This document shows, piece after piece, positions 14,799-21,190 of a DNA stretch of 22,045 nucleotides; within the stretch, counting starts at the first letter, position 1; every line of letters begins with the position of its first letter. The DNA comes from Thermogladius sp. (GTDB taxonomy: Archaea; Thermoproteota; Thermoprotei_A; Sulfolobales; Desulfurococcaceae). The translations under genes and the position numbers were made by a program. The stretch covers positions 1 through 22,045 of the forward strand of contig WYEE01000031.1 of NCBI GenBank assembly GCA_009904025.1, written 5' to 3'. The notes beneath the pieces were generated by a model. It searched no databases and was not told the DNA's origin. It saw only the letters and a list, made by a program, of their open reading frames with translations.

Positions 14799-15326
14799 CT
14801 GATACTAAGTGACTGGGATATTAGGGTCTACATTGAGAAGAAGCTCCTTGTAATCAACCCCTTATTCGAGGACACCGTCCGCGAGAACGGTGTAGACCTG
14901 AGGTTCGGAGGCGAGTTCTGCAGGTTTAGGGGCGGGGGTGTTATCGATACGAGGGAGATGAATGTAGTAGACTTCCTGGAGTGCTCGAAGGTCGGCGATG
15001 AGGGCTTCATCATAAACCCCTACGAGCACGTGTTGACGACCACTATGGAGTGGGTTGAGCTACCGGCCGACCTAGTGGGGCTGGTCAACCTAAGAAGCAC
15101 TTTCGCGAGGGCGGGCGTCTACATACCCCCGACAGTCATAGACGCCGGGTTCAAGGGGGAGGTTACAATAGAGATTATAGGGGGTCCGAACGCTATTAGA
15201 GTCTACCCAGGCCAGCGCTTCCTCCACGTCGTCTTCCTGAGAACAAGTAGCCCTGTTTACAAGCCTTACAGCGGGAAGTACCAGGGGCAGAGGGGTGTGA
15301 CGCCGGCTATGAGAGATAAAGCCTGA
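14799..15326 (+). CDS. dcd: dCTP deaminase Dcd, apparent CTG start
   Basis: Deaminates dCTP to dUTP (or, in bifunctional forms, on to dUMP), feeding thymidylate synthesis. It has 175 residues from CTG 14799. The N-terminus reads (M)ILSDWDIRVYIEKKLL, the standard Dcd start, with the CTG exactly at the Met position. Then come NPLFEDTVRENGVDLR, the nucleotide-binding RSTFAR (99-104), the catalytic DAGFKGEVTIE with Glu125, and GQRFLHVVF. No ATG, GTG or TTG occurs in frame between the upstream TGA (14760) and an internal ATG at 14958, which would drop 53 residues including conserved ones. GGTGGTG ends four bases before CTG. The gene ends near the tRNA 3' end on the other strand. Confidence 0.92.
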   Translation: MILSDWDIRVYIEKKLLVINPLFEDTVRENGVDLRFGGEFCRFRGGGVIDTREMNVVDFLECSKVGDEGFIINPYEHVLTTTMEWVELPADLVGLVNLRSTFARAGVYIPPTVIDAGFKGEVTIEIIGGPNAIRVYPGQRFLHVVFLRTSSPVYKPYSGKYQGQRGVTPAMRDKA

Positions 15327-15335
15327 GAAAAATAC
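15325..15335 (-). terminator. T-run terminator after tRNA-Glu
   Basis: Minus-strand GTATTTTTCTC begins six bases after the tRNA discriminator base and overlaps the dcd stop codon on the other strand. A T5 run just after a tRNA gene is a common archaeal ending. Confidence 0.35.
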
Positions 15336-15340
15336 TAAAG

Positions 15341-15438
15341 TGCCGCCGCCGGGATTTGAACCCGGGTCACGGGCTTTCCACGCCTCCCAGCAGGGGCTCG
15401 AGAGGCCCGCATACTTGACCGGGCTATACTACGGCGGC
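15341..15438 (-). tRNA. tRNA-Glu (anticodon CUC) with a 23-base intron
   Basis: Minus strand. The seven-bp acceptor stem GCCGCCG/CGGCGGC is perfect. The D arm carries GTAT/GTAT and a GG pair in the loop. The anticodon stem is CGGGC/GCCCG and the loop CTCTCGA gives anticodon CUC (Glu, codon GAG). The T arm is CCGGG-TTCAAAT-CCCGG and the discriminator is A; CCA is not encoded. The genomic length is 98 bases and the mature RNA would be 75. The stem partner GCCCG occurs only after an extra 23 bases at the anticodon loop, showing an intron. The layout of the arms matches known archaeal tRNA-Glu. Confidence 0.95.
15376..15398 (-). other. tRNA intron, 23 bases, assigned to position 37/38
   Basis: The anticodon loop is interrupted by a GC-rich 23-base insert. 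AGCCC occurs at both borders, so six placements are equivalent on sequence; I used the canonical 37/38 site. At this site the central helix of a bulge-helix-bulge is weak (three pairs, two of them G-U, and one mismatch). An alternative is a hairpin pairing CCTCTC with GGGAGG. Confidence 0.75.
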
Positions 15439-15464
15439 TCCTTCTAAAAATATGAGTGGGGGAG

Positions 15465-15474
15465 TTTTAAATTC
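15465..15474. promoter_or_regulatory. Shared TATA box for tRNA-Glu (-) and the small membrane protein (+)
   Basis: TTTTAAATTC on the plus strand, GAATTTAAAA on the minus strand. It is about 27 bases from the tRNA 5' end and about 28-35 bases from the GTG at 15502, correctly spaced in both directions. Confidence 0.45.
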
Positions 15475-15501
15475 AACCCTCCACTATTCTACAATGAATG
15501 C

Positions 15502-15843
15502 GTGGTGGATCAAGTGGTCTCCATCAGCCTCGTATACGAGCTATCCTCTATAGTCGGCGTCCTCATTCTCATCCTCTTATTAGTAGCCTCATTCCTCAAG
15601 GGGGGCTTGCTGAAAATTGTTTTCACAACACTGGGTACTCTGACCATTCTACTCCACTACACCATAATCTACCTTGTCGAAACATCTCGTAGCCTCAACC
15701 TCATTATACTCCCCCTCCTATTAGTGGAGTCGACTAGCAAGGGCTCGACAATATACCCGGATGTTGGACAGCTAATTATCCTCGGGGAGATACTCCTCTG
15801 GAGGAATGAGATAGTAGGCCTTATTAAGAGGAGAGTCAGCTAG
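15502..15843 (+). CDS. Small membrane protein of unknown function
   Basis: I do not recognise a family. It has 113 residues from GTG 15502 (a second GTG follows at once). Hydrophobic segments lie near residues 10-33 (VYELSSIVGVLILILLLVAS), 38-60 (LKIVFTTLGTLTILLHYTII) and 66-75, with a further partly hydrophobic stretch around 88-100, then a basic end (IKRRVS). There is no signal-peptide cleavage pattern and no Cys. The expected transcription start, near 15494, is only a few bases before the GTG, so it would be almost leaderless. Codon use resembles its neighbours. It runs towards the helicase gene (convergent), with no partner gene. Confidence 0.6.
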   Translation: MVDQVVSISLVYELSSIVGVLILILLLVASFLKGGLLKIVFTTLGTLTILLHYTIIYLVETSRSLNLIILPLLLVESTSKGSTIYPDVGQLIILGEILLWRNEIVGLIKRRVS

Positions 15844-15914
15844 CAGGACGGGGGTAAAAATTCTATTCAACCCGATAGAGATCCGGCTCCATCCAGCTTT
15901 AAACAAGGCTCCAA

Positions 15915-18900
15915 TCAGCTTACCTGCTTACCTTCGACCTCCGTCGAGGTTAACAGCAGGTAGGCAAGGTATATTGCCTTGGATTGGTCGGCTAAGAAGC
16001 TTTCGATGACTTTTCTCAACTCAGGGTACAACTGCCCTTTCTCGAAGACCCTCGAAACAACGAGAACCACGTCTTCAACCCTAACGGCCGGGTTGAATAG
16101 GCCGGCTTCGATCAGGGTGTCCCATATGTTCAAATCCCCCATCCAGGCAGGCCTCTTCACCTCCCGTACGTCTATAAGCCTGTCAGGCCCCATGTTCTCC
16201 AACACTCTCACGAGCGTCCTCAAATTAGCTGTCTTGAGCTGAGCTATAGTTTTCTCCTTGGAGTCAACTATCAACTTGTAGTCCTCGTAATCTATTTTCT
16301 CAGCTATCATGGACTCCAGCTCTCTCAAAGAATCAGGCGGCTTAATGTACGGTATAGGAGGGTAGATTTCGACAGCGTGGTAGAAGCCCTCGCCGTCGAA
16401 GAACCCTACCCCCGCTATCAAGGTTGTTTTCAGCGATTCCTCACCGGAGACCTCGGTGAACACGTAGAGGGAGCCTAGTTTAAGGGATCTACCTGGCTTG
16501 GGGATCCTGACCCTCACACCCTTCACAACTAGGTAGAGCTTCTTCCTGGATAAAATGTAGTCGACCACTCTCAGCATTTCCTGCTTGACAATACCCCAGT
16601 TGAAATCGTAGGACACGAGGCTCGAGTAAGCTAATTCGTCTATCTGGGATAAGAGTATTCTATCCAGCGGTGTGAAATCGTATTCCTCGACGAGTTTCCT
16701 CACATAACTCCAGTCAATCCAGTCTATGAGCCCCGCTGCCTCCGGCTCGTGGAGGTTAAAGTACTTTGTTTCACCAACCTTAATTACGTCGTACATGATT
16801 GTCTCAAAGGCTATGCCTAGTTTCTTCCTCAATAATATCATCAGGCTTGCTAGAGCCAGCCTAAGCAACTCGGCGTTTTCAGCGGGGTCGACCTGGAAAC
16901 TATAGCCGTAGGTGAAATCCCTGTACTCTCCCCCGGTTGGTGTAGGTAGGTAGATATTCCTCCTGTCGTAGAATACTATTGTCTCGCCCCCTGCTTTCAG
17001 AGACCTTGGCTTCTCGGATCTAAGAGACCAGATACATCTATTGGGGATCTTCCTGTACGCACCAAAACCTTTGGATGGGACGTACACCACGCAGAGCTGG
17101 TTTGACGAGATCCTGCCTGACAGCAGGTCTTTCAGGATATTCGGTTTTTCACCCCACCCTTCTTTCACATATCTGTACTCCTCTAGGGCAACTCTGAAGA
17201 CGTCGTCGTGGTAGAAATCTACATCCCTGAACCTCTTCTCTAAAACCCTTGCCACATGCCTCGTGCTCCTCCCTCTCTCAAGTGCTACAACAATAGATTC
17301 CTCGCCGTAGTCAATGCAACCGGGTTGAAACCTCTCAACCAGATCACAGTGGCCTATTGGCTCTAAGGCGACCTCACCACCTTCTTTAACAAGGTATCTC
17401 TTAACCCCGTAGGGGGGTCCATACTCGTAGAAGTTCAGTCTCTCGAAGACCCTCTTCAGAGAATTGTAGTCGACTCTCCCGCTCTCCAGCAAACCGGCTT
17501 TTTCAAGGGCCTCCTTCTCCTTGTCCGTCAACTCCATCTTAAACCAGGGTGATATGAGCTTGGAGAGCCCGAGGAATAGGTGTAGGTAGAGGTTGTCAGG
17601 GTTGATGAGGGTTCTCTCGATGCCTAGGTTGAGCCACTCCTCCAGGGCTTTGAAACCGTTCGCCAGAAGCTCTCTATCCCACCTACCAAGGGGGATTATG
17701 ACTGTCTCCGAGAACCCTAGTTCCACCCTCCTACCCTTCCTCCCCTCCCTCTGGTAGAACTCCCTTACGTCCTCCGGTAGGCCTAGGTGGACTATCCTAC
17801 CCACCTCCCCTATGTCTATCCCCTGGGAGAGGGTTCTAGGGGATATCAGTAGTTTCACAACGCCTCTCCTAGTCTTCTCCTCGACCTCCTCCCTCCTCTC
17901 TTTGGGGACGAGGTGGTGGTGTGTTGAAGCAGGTATATCCTCCCCCAGCCTGCTCTTAAGCTCTCTTAAAACCTCCTCCGCGTGGCTAATGCTCTTGGTG
18001 AAGACTATTGTAGCGTAGTCGTCGTTGAGGTAGTGGGATAAAATCTCTGTGTAGTCGAGGTGTATTGAAGGGGTTTCAACGCCTATTGACTCCAGGTACT
18101 GGATGTAGAAGTAAGGCTTCTCAGCAAACGAATTGAAATCTTCTAGAGCTCTCTTAACCTCATCCGGTAATTTCCCCTGGATCTCCGGTCTAGCCACCTG
18201 AGACCTCAGCTTATCCCAGATATCCCGGAGGTTCTTGCCGAGGATGATGTAAACCCTGTTCTCAACTCTGAAGGGCTTGCCCTTAACAACCCTGTAGCCC
18301 CTCCCTGTCACCCTCTTAAGAAACTCCCCTAGATCCTCGGGTTGTGATATCGTGGCTCCCAACACAGCAACCAGAGGCTTCTTATCTGAAACCTCGGAGA
18401 TGACCTCGAGTATTGCGAGTAGTAGTGCTATGCTACGTGGACTGTAGAAATCTATTTCGTCAACCACTATTAGGTCTGCCTCCTTGTAGTAATTGTGTAG
18501 TAGCGCTGAGGACTGCGATAGCAGGAACTTCTTTAAGTCGCCTAGTAGGAAAGCCGGGTTTGTCACGACAATCCCCGCTCTACCCAGCTCCTCCATTAAA
18601 CGAGTCCTACCTCCCGCGAGCTTCCTCCTGACCTTGGAGCTGTCTAGCTGAGTGAACCCTAGCTTCAGCAACTTGCTGTACTCTCCAATCCTCCTGACCT
18701 GGTCATTTGCCAAAGCGAGGGTGGGGTATATCGCGAGCGCTTTAACAGGGTCGCCCCGCCTCACGCGCTCTAGGACATAGAGAACCCATGCCTCCGTCTT
18801 CCCGCTACCTGTGCCGGACACGAGTATAACGTTCTCACCGCTTCTCAGAGCATTCAAAGCCTCTAGCTGGTGGCTGTAAAGCCTCTGCCCCCCAATCCTC

Positions 18901-19028
18901 GTACCGCTCAGCTCGGGTATTATGTCCGCGAATCGAACCTCGGTGAAATCTGGTTGAGATGCCTCCTCTACATTGAAGTGATACCTGTAACCCATCTTAT
19001 CCAGGAAAACCCTGGTATCCACCCGCAT
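15915..19028 (-). CDS. Superfamily 2 DNA/RNA helicase with long C-terminal region (Hrq1/MrfA-like)
   Basis: About 1037 residues from the ATG at 19028. Helicase motifs in order are a Q-like SHQLEAL, motif I GTGSGKT (72-78), motif II DEID (190-193) and motif III GAT (224-226). The second RecA domain has IVFTKSISHAEEVLREL, ISPRTLSQGIDIGEVGRIVH and motif VI QREGRKGR (426-433). The remaining 600 residues have no motif I could name. They lack the obvious four-Cys end of MrfA/YprA proteins, so the Hrq1/MrfA link rests on the helicase core only. A TTG 11 codons upstream (19061) also fits; a TATA-like TTTTAAGG at 19088-19094 would make that one nearly leaderless. Probably DNA repair, not shown. Confidence 0.88.
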   Translation of the reverse strand: MRVDTRVFLDKMGYRYHFNVEEASQPDFTEVRFADIIPELSGTRIGGQRLYSHQLEALNALRSGENVILVSGTGSGKTEAWVLYVLERVRRGDPVKALAIYPTLALANDQVRRIGEYSKLLKLGFTQLDSSKVRRKLAGGRTRLMEELGRAGIVVTNPAFLLGDLKKFLLSQSSALLHNYYKEADLIVVDEIDFYSPRSIALLLAILEVISEVSDKKPLVAVLGATISQPEDLGEFLKRVTGRGYRVVKGKPFRVENRVYIILGKNLRDIWDKLRSQVARPEIQGKLPDEVKRALEDFNSFAEKPYFYIQYLESIGVETPSIHLDYTEILSHYLNDDYATIVFTKSISHAEEVLRELKSRLGEDIPASTHHHLVPKERREEVEEKTRRGVVKLLISPRTLSQGIDIGEVGRIVHLGLPEDVREFYQREGRKGRRVELGFSETVIIPLGRWDRELLANGFKALEEWLNLGIERTLINPDNLYLHLFLGLSKLISPWFKMELTDKEKEALEKAGLLESGRVDYNSLKRVFERLNFYEYGPPYGVKRYLVKEGGEVALEPIGHCDLVERFQPGCIDYGEESIVVALERGRSTRHVARVLEKRFRDVDFYHDDVFRVALEEYRYVKEGWGEKPNILKDLLSGRISSNQLCVVYVPSKGFGAYRKIPNRCIWSLRSEKPRSLKAGGETIVFYDRRNIYLPTPTGGEYRDFTYGYSFQVDPAENAELLRLALASLMILLRKKLGIAFETIMYDVIKVGETKYFNLHEPEAAGLIDWIDWSYVRKLVEEYDFTPLDRILLSQIDELAYSSLVSYDFNWGIVKQEMLRVVDYILSRKKLYLVVKGVRVRIPKPGRSLKLGSLYVFTEVSGEESLKTTLIAGVGFFDGEGFYHAVEIYPPIPYIKPPDSLRELESMIAEKIDYEDYKLIVDSKEKTIAQLKTANLRTLVRVLENMGPDRLIDVREVKRPAWMGDLNIWDTLIEAGLFNPAVRVEDVVLVVSRVFEKGQLYPELRKVIESFLADQSKAIYLAYLLLTSTEVEGKQVS

Positions 19029-19480
19029 CCTTGAAGCGCCTTCAAAACCCGGAGCCAGCAAGCCAGTCTTAAATCATCCATACACGCCTTAAAACACTTC
19101 TAGGCGCGGGGCAAGTAGATTACAGGCTAATCCTCTAAATTCACCACCTCTTCTCCAACACACCTGGCTCACCCTTCTAGTAAAGATCTCTCTCGCTCCC
19201 ACCTACCTGCAAACTGGAAGTAGAGGTAAAGCCAGTGAACTCAAAAATCCAAAACTAGAGTTCATCCCACCCTGTTGGCGGCGGTGGCTGTTGCAACAAC
19301 AATGTTCACCTCCCTATACGCCGAGCGGGATGGCACTGGTAGAACTAAGGCAACCTGCTCTAGGAAAACAAACTTTTTTCTAGCCTGGTTCAATGAGACA
19401 TGGAACCAACCGATTGAGCCATGTGGGTGGGATAAGTGTAAGAGGAATGTTTTAATAGTGTTCCCGGGATAACGTCATCA
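19029..19480. other. 452-base stretch without a convincing gene; holds two promoters
   Basis: It contains the probable helicase promoter on the minus strand (TTTTAAGG, 19088-19094) and the CHR transporter promoter on the plus strand (GTTTTAATA, 19449-19457). A 65-codon frame (TTG 19275 to 19472) has no recognisable domain, a poor ribosome binding site and a Cys-rich tail. I cannot tell it from chance. No clear C/D or H/ACA RNA motif pair was found by eye. Confidence 0.4.
19449..19457 (+). promoter_or_regulatory. TATA box for the CHR transporter
   Basis: GTTTTAATA centred 28 bases before the ATG at 19481, so the transcript should be leaderless or nearly so. Confidence 0.5.
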
Positions 19481-20053
19481 ATGGTGTTGCCTGTGGGTGT
19501 CGGCTTACTCGATTTGTTCCTAGAGTTCATGAAGATAGGTTTCTTCATGTTTGGCGGAGGCTACGGTAGTATAGCGTTGATGTACAAGGAGTTGGTTGAA
19601 ATACACAAGTGGGTGAGCGACGAAGAGTTTGTTAGAATAATAGGTATCTCCGAGAGCACGCCGGGGCCGATAGCCATAAACTCAGCGACCTACATTGGGT
19701 ACAAGCTGGGAGGCCTCCCCGGCTCGATTCTAGCTACCTTGGGTGTCGTGATACCCCCCTACCTGGTTATACTTGTGATAGCGATGTTCCTGACAAGCTA
19801 TATGTCGAGCGAGGGGGCTAGAGTGGTCTTCAGGGGGATTAACGCGGCTGTAGTAGCCCTGTTACTCTACGCGCTGATATCTGTTGGGAGAAGCGTGCTC
19901 ACATTGAAACAGCCTCCATTCATAAACGTTGTCTCCGTAGCGATATTCGTGGTGGCGTTCACACTACTATACCTGGCAAACCTACACCCCATATACGTGA
20001 TAGCTGTCTCAGCTGGCCTTAGCATACTGGTTAGAATATTACTGGGCCTATAA
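19481..20053 (+). CDS. Single-domain chromate-type (CHR family) transporter
   Basis: Membrane protein of the CHR family, which in studied cases exports chromate or related oxyanions. It has 190 residues, one CHR domain. It shows the family FGGGYGS (24-30), a KELVEIHKWVSDEEF loop, and the PGP motif in STPGPIAINSATYIGYKLGG (PGP at 61-63). Then follow four or five hydrophobic spans, including VVIPPYLVILVIAMF and INVVSVAIFVVAFTLLYLA. Short CHR proteins usually occur as adjacent pairs with opposite membrane orientation; no second copy lies on either side here. The ATG at 19481 is nearly leaderless. It converges on the cation efflux gene with a seven-base gap. The substrate is unproven. Confidence 0.88.
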   Translation: MVLPVGVGLLDLFLEFMKIGFFMFGGGYGSIALMYKELVEIHKWVSDEEFVRIIGISESTPGPIAINSATYIGYKLGGLPGSILATLGVVIPPYLVILVIAMFLTSYMSSEGARVVFRGINAAVVALLLYALISVGRSVLTLKQPPFINVVSVAIFVVAFTLLYLANLHPIYVIAVSAGLSILVRILLGL

Positions 20054-20060
20054 GCAGTTT

Positions 20061-20957
20061 TCAATCCGTGTGGTTTCTAAGCCTTCCAGCACTAACGGGC
20101 TCCACGTGGACTGTAGCCTCATAGCCGAGCTCTCTCCTCAAAGCCTCCTCGACAGCAGTCGCTACTTCATGCGCTTTCGAAAGAGATGTATTGTCTGGTA
20201 GGTGGATGTGTAGTGTGACCTCAACATGGTCCCCGTACCTGTGGACGTGTATGTGGTGCACGCTTAGAACCAGGGGGCTTGTCCTCTTAACCAGGTCTAC
20301 TATCCTCTCAACCTCTGGTACCGTGGGTGCCTTGCCCAAGAGCTCCGTGAAAGGCTCGGCTAGTATATTGATGCTCGTAACAATTATGATAGCTGAAACC
20401 ACTATCCCTAGAGCACTGTCAAGCCACGGTGTATTTCTACCAAACGCGAATGCTACTGCTAGAAGCGCTGAGGCTATGGCGTCACTTCTATGATGCCATG
20501 CATCAGCTAATATAGGTTGCGCATTATACTTCTTTCCCAACCAGAAAGCCCAGAGAGCAAGGCCTTCCTTCACGAGAGCCGACACCGCCATTACCGTGAC
20601 CAGGAGCCAGCTAAAGATGTAGGATTCCCCCGATAAAAATTTTTCAAGGCTTCTAATTGTGAAGTCTAAGCCTGCCATAAAAAGCATTGACGCTATGATC
20701 AGGGTTACAAGCACTTCAGCTCTTCCATGACCAAATGGGTGCTCTTTATCAGGGGGTTTAGACCCCATCCTATACCCAACGACAACAACAATAGATGTTA
20801 AAGAGTCTGAAAGTGTGTGAACGGCATCGGCGATGACCGCTATTGAGTTGCACATTACCCCAACCACGATCTTGACCATAAATAGTGCTGTGTTCACGAA
20901 TATCGATACGGAGCCCTCTAGGTACCCTACTCGTTTCCTCTCATGAAAACTCTGCAT
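20061..20957 (-). CDS. Cation diffusion facilitator (CDF) metal efflux protein
   Basis: Exports divalent metal by proton antiport. It has 298 residues with six hydrophobic spans and a cytoplasmic C-terminal domain. Metal-site residues are in span 2 (ADAVHTLSD: Asp44, His47, Asp51) and span 5 (ADAWHHRSD: Asp152, His155, Asp159). The HxxxD pattern in both spans is typical of the zinc/cobalt-type CDFs rather than the DxxxD iron/manganese type; this is inference from family rules. HPFGHGRAE between spans 2 and 3 and the His-rich VHHIHVHRYGDHVEV C-terminal fold are typical. The ATG at 20957 has no strong ribosome binding site. A hairpin-forming dyad overlaps its TATA region. Confidence 0.94.
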   Translation of the reverse strand: MQSFHERKRVGYLEGSVSIFVNTALFMVKIVVGVMCNSIAVIADAVHTLSDSLTSIVVVVGYRMGSKPPDKEHPFGHGRAEVLVTLIIASMLFMAGLDFTIRSLEKFLSGESYIFSWLLVTVMAVSALVKEGLALWAFWLGKKYNAQPILADAWHHRSDAIASALLAVAFAFGRNTPWLDSALGIVVSAIIIVTSINILAEPFTELLGKAPTVPEVERIVDLVKRTSPLVLSVHHIHVHRYGDHVEVTLHIHLPDNTSLSKAHEVATAVEEALRRELGYEATVHVEPVSAGRLRNHTD

Positions 20958-20988
20958 TGCTCGATCAACGAATTAGTTGACAATGCTG

Positions 20989-21002
20989 AGCATTTTTATG
21001 CT
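20989..21002. promoter_or_regulatory. Perfect dyad overlapping the CDF promoter
   Basis: AGCAT-TTTT-ATGCT is a five-bp perfect dyad whose spacer and inner arm contain the minus-strand ATAAAAATG TATA-like box, about 38 bases before the CDF ATG. It touches a smaller dyad, TGCTGAGCA (20984-20992). It could be an operator for a metal-responsive repressor; no regulator gene lies alongside. Confidence 0.35.
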
Positions 21003-21134
21003 TTTATTATAACGGCAAAGCTTTTTTCAAGGGTACTAACTTTCATAACGATCTGAAGCTCGAAAAGGAAAGTCTAGTAGAGATACGCCACTAACCCTAT
21101 TACTTTCTCCCCCCATTTCTAACATTGTTACTAA

Positions 21135-21142
21135 GTTTATTA
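21135..21142 (+). promoter_or_regulatory. TATA box for the ATPase gene
   Basis: GTTTATTA with a predicted start near 21163, inside the first of two dyads (21153-21170). Binding to the dyads would block transcription directly. Confidence 0.45.
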
Positions 21143-21152
21143 GGGTCTTTGA

Positions 21153-21170
21153 ACTACAGAGGTCTGTAGT
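21153..21170. repeat. Tandem dyad, first copy
   Basis: ACTACAGA-GG-TCTGTAGT, a perfect 8-bp inverted repeat around GG. A second copy starts 19 bases later with one base changed. Confidence 0.85.
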
Positions 21171-21171
21171 T

Positions 21172-21189
21172 ACTACAGAGGTGTGTAGT
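21172..21189. repeat. Tandem dyad, second copy, carrying the ribosome binding site
   Basis: ACTACA-GAGGTG-TGTAGT, a 6-bp inverted repeat whose loop is GAGGTG, the best Shine-Dalgarno in the area, seven bases before TTG 21191. It differs from copy one by a single base (C to G at the eleventh following position), in tandem at 19-bp spacing. Confidence 0.85.
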
Positions 21190-21190
21190 T

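Noticed and set aside
19180..19300. Possible C/D box RNA (GGATGA-like C box on the minus strand)
   Set aside because: No convincing D box or second C'/D' pair at the right spacing.
19275..19472. 65-codon plus-strand frame before the CHR transporter
   Set aside because: TTG start without a clear ribosome binding site, no domain, and it overlaps the CHR promoter. Kept only as a note in the gap entry.
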